Assembly: GCA_022376515.1 (NCBI GenBank)
Contig: WTXI01000210.1
Span: 1 to 64,000 of the forward strand
Direction of reading: 5' to 3'
Source of the DNA: Lactifluus volemus
Lineage: Eukaryota; Basidiomycota; Agaricomycetes; Russulales; Russulaceae
Length of the DNA: 64,000 nt
Every line of letters begins with the position of its first letter. Within the stretch, counting starts at the first letter, position 1. Positions 54,637-64,000 of the stretch are shown piece after piece. The position numbers were made by a program, and so were the translations under genes. The notes beneath the pieces are model-generated. The model saw nothing but the letters and a program-made list of their open reading frames with translations, ran no database searches and was not told where the DNA came from.

Positions 54637-56049
54637 ATGTCTGGTCGTCGCTCTACCATATTTCATCCTCCCCTCATTAGAAGGCTCGGCGGACGTCATG
54701 GTAGGCAGTTCCAAATCTTTGTATCCCCCATCTGTTGACAAACGTAAAGATTAGGACTCGACAGCAATAGAAGACACTCAGACTCACCTATGCGTATCCT
54801 CAACGACGATGTGCTTCTCAACATATTTGATCTCTATCGGCTGGCAGAACTGTACCAACATGAAGAAGATATATTGAAGGGTCCATGGCGCCGCCAACGT
54901 TAGTGGTACATGTTTGTCGACAATGGCGAAATGTTATTCTTGAATCACCATCCCGGCTCGACCTTCATCTGCTCTGCACCTTTGGTGTGCCTGTAGCGGA
55001 CATGCTCGCACATTCGCCACTTCTACCACTCACCGTCTCGTATCGCACTAAGGGTCAGGAGATGAATCGGGTATATTCCTCGCACTTTCGCATCGTGATC
55101 GCGTGCATCACATTGACATTTGGATCATCTCTCACTGGATCCGGCTTCCATTCCAATTGGGTCACCCATTCTCACAACGAGTATCGCGGGACTCGTCACT
55201 CTCGAGCTTCTTAATATCCAGAAATCCGCCTATTTCCCCCCAAGTTATATACTTACCTGACTTTCGCTTATGCTCCAGCTGGAGAGGCTGTCCATTACAT
55301 TTCATTACTCTACCCCCGACCGTGATGTTGAAAGGCAGTCGCGCCAGACCCTGGACATGATCACACTTCCTAACCTACGCCAGTTTTTGTTCCGAGGTAC
55401 GGCCACATATTTGGAAGGCCTTGTTGCTTGGATCAGCGCCCCTTCCCTCAGCATCCTTCGTGTCAGCCTTTTTAATCAGCTGCCCTTCACGGTTCCCCAC
55501 CTCTGGCAGTTCATCCAATCATCCGAGAACCTCACATTTAGGGCTGTCCAAGTAACTTTCTGTTATCCTGCCGTTTCCGTACATGCGGTCCCTTGGAAGC
55601 AGGGAAATCCCTTGACGTTGCAGCTCATTTACGAATATCCCGACTGGGAGCAACCGTCTGCAGCTCACTTCTTTTCTACAATTTCACCTGTTCTTTCTGT
55701 TGTCGAGAAAGTTGCACTCAGCTTCGACGAGGACTATCATCCATCAGCATGGGGCAACAATGTCGACCGAAGTCAGTGGCGTGAACTTCTTAGGCCATTC
55801 ACCAACGCGAAGACCATTCATGTAAACGGTGCTCTCATGAGCAGAATCTTCCGTTCCTTACCATCTGACGATGGAGAGCCACTACTGGAGCTCCTTCCAA
55901 ATCTTGAGGAGATTGGATATTCTGGAGGAAGCGATGCTCAGGACGCATTTACCAGATTTCTTGATGAACGACAAGTATTGGGCCATCCCGTGAGCCTGCG
56001 GTTGGTGGCACGTTCGATGTTCGATATACCTGAGTATCTGCATGAATAA
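54637..56049 (+). pseudogene. F-box-like gene, array copy J, stop and deletions
   Basis: MSGRRSTIFHPPLIRRLGGRH and its intron are normal, and the F-box region reads IRILNDDVLLNIFDLYRL. At 54901-54903 a TAG interrupts the conserved WWY block, and about 14 bases of that block are missing. More deletions remove the TAEDES stretch (near 55060) and most of the next strand (near 55125). A further stop lies before LSLMLQLERLSI at about 55257. From 55270 to 56049 the frame is open and close to copies A, B and E (RELLRPFTNAKTIHV), ending DIPEYLHE. Clearly non-functional as a whole. Confidence 0.85.
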
Positions 56050-57240
56050 GTACGTCTTTTCCCACATAGTCTGAGCTTTCTTTTGAATGAATTGGCTCAG
56101 GTCTGCTGCTCACATGAAACGTTCAGTATTATTGACCTTGTCGTGTGGAAGGCTATGTATAACAAGGGTACAAAGGGGCGAGCAAGTTCGTTTGCAAAGT
56201 CCAACCGGCATGATCATCCTACATAGCGTCCAAGTTTTCGAATCCAATGAAACAAACCCCGTTCTTTTTTGATCTTTTGACTCGAGAAACGTGCAGAACT
56301 CATCGATCAGCTCACCAAAGTCCATGACAATTGCTGGGCTCTTCCCTGAACGATGTGACCCCAGCTCAAGCATAACTGACCACGGTGCCGCGGAGCCTGC
56401 GAGTGCGCGGCCAGTTCAGCTCGTTCTGTCCACGTCAATACGTCGCCCTTTATCAACCTGCCCTGGTACGCCCGCATATATATGAACTACTCGAATCTCT
56501 CTCCCTCAGAATCGAACAAGCCGGGGATGCACAATGGCGAGTATAGCGGCGATCGGTAAGAGGTCACCGGATTGAAGTAGAAACATCCTGTGTGTTGACA
56601 TGACACATTCGCGATGAAGCGCATCGTTGAGGCGGAGGCACGCGTACGTATGGTTGCCTCATCTCGTGCAACATTTAGGATTAGCCCGTTAGGCTTGGCA
56701 TCTTGCACGTCATCATTGTGAATTATCAACGTGCATCTGGCATACTTTCCCCCTACCCCTCACTCTCTCCTTTTACCTCTACTCATGTAGATTCTGAGCA
56801 CAAAAACACCCTACCTCGACCCCACTTGTACTTGCGGCGCGGGTGGAAACTCACAGAAGCATGGTTGTGGTCGCGGTTGAGGCGCGACGTAGCAAGGTGG
56901 GGTCGACGGTGGCGAGGACAGTGATGAAACTTAGGTATTATGATGGGGACCACGCGCAGCGGCAGAAATCGGAAAACTTGAAGCGGCAGTCGAGCGGCTC
57001 GCTCAAGGGTTCGCTGCTTCCTTGGACTCCCCAATCATACCCTTTCTCCCTGTTCATTCCTTGGTGACTATAAAAGCCATCCTTACATCGTGTTTGAGAC
57101 GTGATGTGACGTATGTGATTGTACGCTAGTACAAGAAGTGCTCAGCGACACCGCTGTAAATGTCGGGTATAAATCTTCCTTCCATGGAACGAAGTTTCCT
57201 TGGTAATATTCGTATTCTATCGTTTCATCTATGAGGATGA
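56050..57240. pseudogene. companion module copy 11, degenerate
   Basis: It begins directly after J's stop with companion sequence (GTACGTCTTTTCCCACATAGTC, as at 18090). Then come SCGRLCITRVQRGEQ (about 56140-56185), the GTGCCGCGGAGCCTGCGAG stretch (about 56383) and the GGCGCGGGTGGAAACTCACAG segment (about 56835). The usual 3' flank of the F-box gene is missing. No full frame. Confidence 0.5.
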
Positions 57241-57662
57241 AAATCGGATATTTCATGATTTATGAGGATTGCCGCTAACCGCTGAAAACGCTCGATGATC
57301 ATCAATGAGCAGGAAGGGCGGGTATCCATACGGCATGAAAGAAAAGTCTCGCACAATCACTGGCACACACTTCGTGATACGTGTTCGCGACAGGGCCACC
57401 TCGATGAGCGGTTCGTGACGTGTTTGTAGGTGGTGAGGTCCGGTACTGGCCTGCCACATCCGCGTTGTACGTGCGTGTGTATGAACGTGAATTAAGGGCC
57501 AAAAGTGTGGAAAATGTGTCTTCCAGTGTGAAGAGGCGACGACGAATGGACCGTCCCATTTTGGATATAGCTCAGCGCCAACAGACCAGGCACCGCCGGG
57601 TGGCATCCGTCGATTTTCCATGGGAACTCTACGCGACATCGACGTTTTTACTCACCTCTCTG
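57240..57662 (+). promoter_or_regulatory. class 3 upstream module of copy K
   Basis: Near copy of the module before copy I, ending CTCACCTCTCTG just before the ATG. Confidence 0.45.
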
Positions 57663-59224
57663 ATGCCTAGTTGCTACTCAGCCATAATCTATGCTCCCAT
57701 CAGAAGGCTCGGCAGACGCGAGCCAAGTCGTGAGTTCCGAATCTTTGTGTCTCACAAACTCGTGAGTTCATACTAGTAGGGCTCCATGTCAACGGCACTG
57801 GCAACAGACGACCCTCACCTATCCAAATCCTCAACGATGACGTCCTTCTCAACATATTTCATCTCTATCGGCTGGCAGATAGATATGACGACGGAATTGC
57901 GACGGTCTTTGTTTGGCACCGCCCATGTTGGTGGTACAAATTGGCACATGTTTGTCAACTCTGGCGAAATATTATTCTTGAATCACCAGCTGGGCTCAAC
58001 CTTCATCTCTACTGCACCAATGGCGTGCCTGTAGCAAAAAATGTTGGCACATTCACCACCTCTACCACTCTGATCCACTCACCATCTATTATCACGGTCA
58101 GAAGATAACAACAGAAGACGAATCGGGTCTATTGCTCGCACTTTCGCACCGTGATCGCGTGCGTCACATTCACTTTTCGATTCTCCCAAATGTGGAGAAG
58201 TTCGTCGCGGTTATGGATGATCAATTTCCCGTTCTGGAATACATGTATATCAATTCTTGGACCGAAGTTGTCTTTCCTGTAACGTTTCAATGCCCCAATC
58301 TACACCATCTCAAACTGTCGACAGCTTCCCTTCAAATTGGATCACCCTTACTCACAATCAGTGCCGCAGGACTCGTCACTCTCGAGTTTCTTAATATCCC
58401 GGCATCCGCCTATTCCCTCCCAAGTTATATACTTACCCAACTTTCGCTTATGCTCCAGCTGGAGAGGCTGTCCATTACATTTCATTCCTCTACCCCCGAC
58501 CATGATATTGAAAGGCACCCGCGCCAGACCCCGGACATGACTACACTTCCTAACCTACGCCAGTTTTTTTTTCCGAGGTATGGCCACATATTTGGAAGGC
58601 CTTGTTGCGTGGATCAGCGCCCCTTCCCTCAGCATCCTTCGTGTCAATCTTTTTAATCAGCTTCGCTTCACGGTTCCACGCCTCTGTCAGTTCATCCAAT
58701 CATCCGAGAACCTCACATTTAGGGCCGTCCAGGTAACTTTCCGTGTGCTTGCCGTTTCCCTACATGCGGTCCCTTGGAAGCGAGACAATCCCTTGATGTT
58801 GCAGATCAGGTGCGGACATCTCGACAGGCAGGTTGCGTCTGCAGTTTAATTCTTTGGTACACTTTCACCTGTACTTTCTGTTGTGGAGCAAGTTGCATTC
58901 AGCTACGACGAGCACTATCATCCATCAGTACGGCACAACAATGTCGACCGAAGTGAGTGGCGTGAACTCCTTAGGCCGTTCACCAACGCGAAGACCATTC
59001 ATGTACAAGATGATCTTGTCGGCAAAATCTTCCGTTCCTTACCATCTGACGATGGAGAGCCGCTCCTTCCTAACCTCGAGGAGGTTGGATATTCTGGAGG
59101 AAGCGGCGATGCTTGTGACACAGTTACCACATTTCTCAATGAACAACAAATAGCAGGCCATACCGTCAGCCTGCACTTGTTGGATCGTTCGATTTTCGAT
59201 ATTACTGAGGATATGTGGGTGTGA
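57663..59224 (+). pseudogene. F-box-like gene, array copy K, chimeric and frameshifted
   Basis: The N-terminal third matches I and L (LADRYDDGIATVFVWH, GQKITTEDE). The middle matches A, E and J (LSLMLQLERLSITFHSS). The last third matches H (NNVDRSEWRELLRPF, DITEDMWV). Lesions seen: an extra A in CAAAAAATG (about 58030), a 13-base insertion near 58065, an eight-T run shifting the frame at about 58564-58571, and a TAA at 58847-58849 where relatives have CAA. Each section is well preserved on its own, so the gene looks like a recombinant that has since decayed. Confidence 0.82.
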
Positions 59225-61130
59225 GCGCTGCAGAAATGGAGCAAATTGGTGGATCGAAGTACGTCTCGACACAACTACCTATATCTTACTCGCGCTCACA
59301 CTCCCGCCTACTCTCCTGTTCATAAAGACTGCAGATGCTGGTCATTGATGAGGTCGCAACAAAGCGGCCCAACTAGCTTATCTTAGTCAATAGAGGCGTA
59401 GTATGCATTCTTGATGACTATCATGTACCCTTCCTCACATTCTCTAAGTATAATTTGTCTCTCCATATATGTTGGCCATCATTATTTGCGTTTCGAGCAC
59501 GGTGTCATTTCAAGTTCCTTGCGACGTATTTACGTACACTCTACGACTGTTCATGCCTACCACTTATCAAGCTATATCTCAGGTTTGGAATCTCGTGACG
59601 TACTGCGTAAGACATCTGGTCTTCTGTTCTTCACGTTGTTGCGCAAGCCAGTCACCTCTCTTTTATTCATTTTTGTTGGCATGAGTCTGCGCTGGAACTT
59701 GAAGCTGTTACGAATGTGACGTGTTCAAGTTTGCTGAATCAACTGACGATACTCTGCCACCCTGAGCCTGAACATTCTTTTAAATGAATTGATTCACGTC
59801 CGCTACTGTCGTGGATGATCAGCTTGAGAGTATTTTTACCCTTGTTGTGTGGAAGAGGGCTATATATAGCGAGGACAACAAAGGGGTGAGCAACCTCATT
59901 TGCTAGTGAAATATCCATTCGTCGCGATCATCTTACATAGCGTCCGAGTTTTCGAATCCAACGAAAAATCACCCATTCGTTCTTGAGTTGGTGGCTCGAG
60001 AAACGTGCAGAGCACATCGAGCAGCTCACGATAATTGCTGAACTTTCCCCGAACGATGTGTCCCATCTGAAGCCGCTGCGAAGCACAACCGACCACGGAA
60101 ATTGGGCAACAAGGGACTGTTTCTCAAAAACTTACCCCCCTCCTTTGCATCGCAATAAAGAATGCTGTCACGAAATCGCTTCTCGATGACATCCGCCTAT
60201 CCTGTGAATTCCACAAGCGTGACATGGTGCCGCGAAGCCTGCGAGTGCGTGGCTAGTTCAGCTCGTTCCAGCCACCTCAACACGTCTCCCTTCTTCAAAT
60301 TAAACCTGCCCTGACACGCCGGCATATACATGAACTCCCCGAACCTCTCCCCTCAAATTCGAACAGAACGGCCGCCGGCTGAGGCCCGGGGATGCAGAAT
60401 GGCGAGAACAGTAAGATGTCACCGGGTTGGGCCGAAGAAGAAACGTCCTGTCACTCCTATGTCGACATTCGCGATCAAGCGCATCGTCGAGGTGGAGGTA
60501 GCGGGTGATATCGACGATACTGGGACCGGCACGCGTACGTATGGTAGCTTCATCTCATGCAGCAGCAACAGCTCATTAGGCTTGGCATCTTGTACGTCAT
60601 CCTTGTGAATTACCAACGACGGTGCATCTAGAAGCTGAGCCCAACATCAGCTTATCTCGACTACACTTGTATTTGCGGCGCGGGTGGCAACTCACAGAAG
60701 CATGGTTGTGGCCGAAGTTGACGCGCGACGCAGTAAGGTGGGGTCGACGGTGGCGAGGACAGTGATCAAACTTGGGTGTTATGATGGGGACCACGCGCAA
60801 CGGCAGAAATCGAAAAACTTGAAGCGGCAGTCGAGCGGCTCCGCTCAAGGGTTCGCTGCTTCCTTGGACTCCCCAATCATACCCTTTCTCCCTGTTCATT
60901 CCTTGGTGACTATAAGAGTCATCCTTACATCGTGTTTGAGACGTGATATGACGTATGTGATTGTACGCTAGTACAAGAAGTGCTACTGTATGCCTTCTTT
61001 CGTACCTGGTACTCAGCGACACCGCTGTAAATGTCGGGTATAAATCGTCCTGCCATGGAACGAAGTTTCCTTGGTAATATTCGTATTCTATCGTTTCATC
61101 TATGAGGATGAAAATATTTCATGATTTATG
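59225..61130. pseudogene. companion module copy 12, degenerate
   Basis: Near copy of 49861-51760, in the same order: WLEKRAEHIEQLTIIAELSPNDVSHL (59985-60065), the CCGCGAAGCCTGCGAGTGCG stretch (about 60230), IRTERPPAEARG-type frame at about 60355 and the GGCAACTCACAGAAGCATGG segment (about 60690). The run WLEKRAEHIEQL is unbroken here. No complete frame. Confidence 0.5.
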
Positions 61131-61546
61131 AGGATTGTCGCTAACCGCTGAAAACGCTCGATGATCATCAATGAGCAGGAAGGGCGGGTATCCATACGGC
61201 ATGAAGAAAAAGTCTCGCACAATCACTGGCACACACTTCGTGATACGTGTTCGCGACAGGGCCACCTCGATGAGCGGTTCTTGACGTATTTGTAGGTGGT
61301 GAGGTCCGGTACTGGCCTGCCACATCCGTGCTGTATGTATGTGCGTATGAACGTTGGATGAGGGGACAAAAGTCTGGAAAATGTGTGTCGGCAGGGAATC
61401 CAGGGATAGTGGACACGAGCGTCCCATTTTGGATATGGCTCAGCGCCCAAATATCAGGCACACCCGGGCCGCCAGGGTGGCCTCCGTCGGTTGTCCATGA
61501 GGCCTCTCTCTACGCGACATCTACGTTTTTACTCACCTCTCTACAA
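61130..61546 (+). promoter_or_regulatory. class 3 upstream module of gene L
   Basis: Third copy of the module, with GATACGTGTTCGCGACAGGG and GTCCCATTTTGGATATGGCTC. It precedes an intact gene, so it is the best candidate for a working class 3 promoter. Confidence 0.45.
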
Positions 61547-63183
61547 ATGCCTGGTTGCTACTCTGCTATAATCTATTCTCTCATTAGAAGACTCGGTAGA
61601 CGCGAGCCTGAGCCATGTCGTGAGTTCCAATCTTTGTGTCTTTGATCTGTTCACCAACTTATGAGTTAATAGGGCTCAACAGCTCTGGCAATAGACGTCC
61701 CTCACCTATCCAAATCCTCAGCGATGACGTGCTTCTCAATATATTTCATCTCTATCGGCTAGCAGATGGAGATGACGACGGAATTGCGACGGTCTTTGTT
61801 TGGCACCGCCAAAGTTGGTGGTACAAACTGGCACACGTTTGCCGATTGTGGCGAAATATTATTCTTGAATCACCAGCTGGGCTCGACCTTCATCTCTACT
61901 GCACCAATGGTGTGCCTGTAGCAGACATGCTCACACATTCACCACCTCTACCACTCACGATCTATTATCATGGTCAGAAGATAACAACAGAAGATGAATC
62001 GGGTATATTGCTCGCACTTTCGCACCGTGATCGCGTGCGTCACATTCGCCTTTCGATGCTCCCAAATGTCGGGAAGTTTGTCGCGGTTATGGATGATCAA
62101 TTCCCCGTTCTGGAACGCATTCATATACGTTCTCCGATCGAAGTGGACCTCCCTGAATCGTTTCAAGCCCCAAATCTACGCCACTTCAGACTGTGGGCGA
62201 CCTGCATTCCCAGGCCAATTGAACCTCCCTTGCTCACAACGAGTACCGCCAAACTCGTCACTCTCGAGCTTCTCGATATCCCAACATCTGCCTATTTCCC
62301 TCCAAGTTATCTACTTACCCGGCTTTCGCTTATGACCCACCTGAAGAGGCTGTCCATTAAATTTAGATCACCTATCCCCAACGGTGATGTTGAAATGCAG
62401 CTGCACAAGACCCCGGCGGATATGACCACACTTCCTAACCTACGCTGGTTTGCGTTCACTGGCGTGAGCGCCTATTTGGAGGGCCTTGTCTCTCGTATCG
62501 GCGCCCCTTCCCTCAGCATCCTTCGTGTCTCCCTTTTTAATCAGCTCTCCTTTACTATTCCACGCCTCCTGCAGTTCATGAAAACCTCCGAAAACCTCAC
62601 AATTACCGCAGCCCAGGTAACGTTCGGTATGTGTACCGTTTCCTTATATGCGCTCCCTTGGAAGTGGGACGAAGCTCCATTGGAATTGGCGGTCATGTCC
62701 AGACCTCCCGACTGGCAGGTTTCCTCTCAGACTGCAATGCAATTCTTTCGTACATTTTCACCCGTACTTTCTGTTGTCGAAAAAGTCTTATTCAGCCACC
62801 GTCAATCATCAGAATGGCTCGACAATATCGACCAAAGTCAGTGGCGCGAATTTCTTAGGCCGTTCACCAACGTGAAGACTATTCATGTACAAAAACAAGA
62901 TGATCTCGTCGGGAAACTCTTCCGTTCCTTACAATCTGACGATGGAGGGCCACCACTGGAGCTCCTTCCGAACCTTGAGGAGGTTAGATATTCTGGAGGG
63001 CTCGATGCTCTGGACGCAATTAATGCGTTCGTCGATGCACGACGCGTAGCAGGGCATCCCGTAAACCTGCGCGTGGTAGATCACTCAATGTTCCTCGACG
63101 GCGATAATAGGTGGTGGAACACAGTGGGTCTCAGCATAAATGACCATATCTCACTAGCGCTCACTCTCATACCAGCTGCCTAG
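61547..63183 (+). CDS. F-box-like protein, array copy L, extended C-terminus
   Basis: Exons 61547-61619 and 61673-63183; 527 residues. It starts MPGCYSAIIYSLIRRLGRR; the donor is GTGAGT, phase 1. The F-box-like segment is SPIQILSDDVLLNIFHLYRL, with loop ADGDDDGIATVFVWH and WWYKLAHVCRLWRNIIL. The body keeps FQAPNLRH, FAFTGVSAYLEGLVSRI and EFLRPFTNVKTIHVQ. After HSMFLDG a small deletion relative to copy I removes the usual stop. Translation then runs on through former 3' flank (WWNTVGLSINDHISLALTL), adding roughly 25 residues with no counterpart elsewhere. Role as for the family; the effect of the tail is unknown. Confidence 0.82.
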
Positions 63184-63560
63184 TTCATGACGACCACATA
63201 ATTAAATTGCAGCGTTAAAGCAGATAGCTATCACGGCCCTGAGTCTGGGCTTATTATTCTTGTTTCGTGTTCACGCACTGTTCCTTGGGCTGTCCAACTA
63301 TAACTTGAGGTTAGATAGCATGTCCCTGTGATGTACATGTGCACTACAAAATGCCTTTTCCTCCTTCCCTTTGACAGAACCAGCATCTATCGTTCAGCTA
63401 TACGGCCTTCATTAGCATCTTTCGATCACGTGATGTGCTGACCTTTTGTGCCATTCGGGCCACCCCTTCGTTTCTTCGTCTTCCGTCGCCATGCCCTCCA
63501 TACAGTACTACCTGCAGCTGCTACGAATGTGAAACTTTAAGCTAAATAATCGATAATTCC
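63184..63560. other. 3' flank of gene L and array edge
   Basis: Matches 53664-54010 after copy I up to about 63440 (GACAGAACCAGCATCTATCG, ATCACGTGATGTGCTGACC). After that the similarity to the array ends. No gene recognised. Confidence 0.45.
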
Positions 63561-63599
63561 TCGCCACTCTTGTTCTCCCCAACGGGCCCGATCGTCACT

Positions 63600-63900
63600 G
63601 GTCAAAGTATTAACAACACTGCAACATCGACCCATACTGTAGACTCTGGAAAAACGACACTTACCGAACGCATTTTATACCACACTGGCAGGATACGTGA
63701 TAGTCACAAGGTCCGTGTTTTCCCCACCCATCCTTCTTTTCACTGCCGGCGCTGAGACGGATGTATGCGTGATGCAGGTAAGAGGAAAGAATAGTATCGG
63801 CCTAAATATGAAGAGTATGGAGCTAGAGCGCGAGATGGGTATCAAATTGTCCATCCATAACATCGACAGAATACCCGTGGTGCGTCTGTCACTTTTTTTG
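63600..63900 (+). pseudogene. elongation factor G-like fragment (probably mitochondrial type)
   Basis: Two stretches joined by a 67-nt GT-AG gap (63711-63777) read THTVDSGKTTLTERILYHTG and GRIRDSHK, then VRGKNSIGLNMKSMELEREMG. This matches the EF-G N-terminus, where HIDSGKTTLTERIL is the P-loop and MDSMELEREKGIT precedes switch I. The His-Ile before Asp is changed to His-Thr-Val, the region upstream has no mitochondrial leader, and after about 63870 the expected DTPGHVDF block was not found before the window ends. EF-G drives ribosome translocation. A decayed copy is likely, but a divergent gene continuing beyond 64000 cannot be excluded. Confidence 0.65.
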
Positions 63901-64000
63901 AATTTTTGTACGTTGAGTTCAACCTGTCTATCGGATATTTCTGCCATCTTTCTAAGCTCCGAATCCCGCCGTGTAACCGCCTATGCGTATCTTGTCGCCC

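Overview
The window is fungal nuclear DNA, most likely from an agaricomycete basidiomycete. The support is many 45-70 nt GT-AG introns, a chromodomain-bearing Ty3/gypsy retrotransposon, a spliced hAT transposase, and a large tandem family of F-box-like/leucine-rich-repeat-like proteins of the kind expanded in mushroom-forming fungi. No ribosomal RNA gene, credible functional tRNA, CRISPR array or bacterial-style operon was seen.

Left part, about 1-14.1 kb, is a set of transposons nested three deep. The outer layer is a minus-strand Ty3/gypsy element: gag at about 13.6-11.7 kb, protease, then reverse transcriptase, RNase H, integrase and chromodomain running off the left edge. A 7.8 kb hAT element (3075-10869) sits inside the reverse transcriptase, flanked by the 8-bp duplication AGCTTCCC. 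It carries an apparently intact 12-exon transposase and, downstream on the same strand, a three-exon casein-kinase-1-like protein kinase. It also holds a degraded fragment of the spliceosomal gene PRP8. That fragment is split by a third, 1.45 kb non-coding element (3611-5065) with its own terminal inverted repeats and the 8-bp duplication AATGGAGC.

14.1-15.1 kb looks like an LTR-type remnant inserted into a copy of the array. From 15.1 to 63.2 kb the window is one large array. It has nine apparently intact F-box-like genes (starts at 15992, 20496, 23990, 28296, 31409, 37472, 42635, 48283 and 61547), three full-length pseudogenes (52103, 54637, 57663) and at least five fragments, all on the plus strand. 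Each gene has a short first exon of about 20 codons, a phase-1 intron of 53-69 nt and a long second exon, giving about 500 residues. Between them lie degenerate copies of a second, unidentified, once intron-containing sequence (the 'companion module') and three recognisable classes of upstream module. Block offsets of about 9.2-9.4 kb and 10.8-11.2 kb, chimeric copies and stranded first exons point to repeated unequal crossing-over and gene conversion.

The right edge (63.6-63.9 kb) holds a spliced fragment resembling the N-terminal GTPase region of an elongation factor G, probably mitochondrial and probably a pseudogene.

The F-box-like proteins would be expected to act as substrate receptors of SCF-type ubiquitin ligases, and the array looks like a fast-evolving receptor repertoire. 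The kinase-bearing hAT element is the most unusual object in the window. All identifications come from reading motifs by eye; no database search was run.
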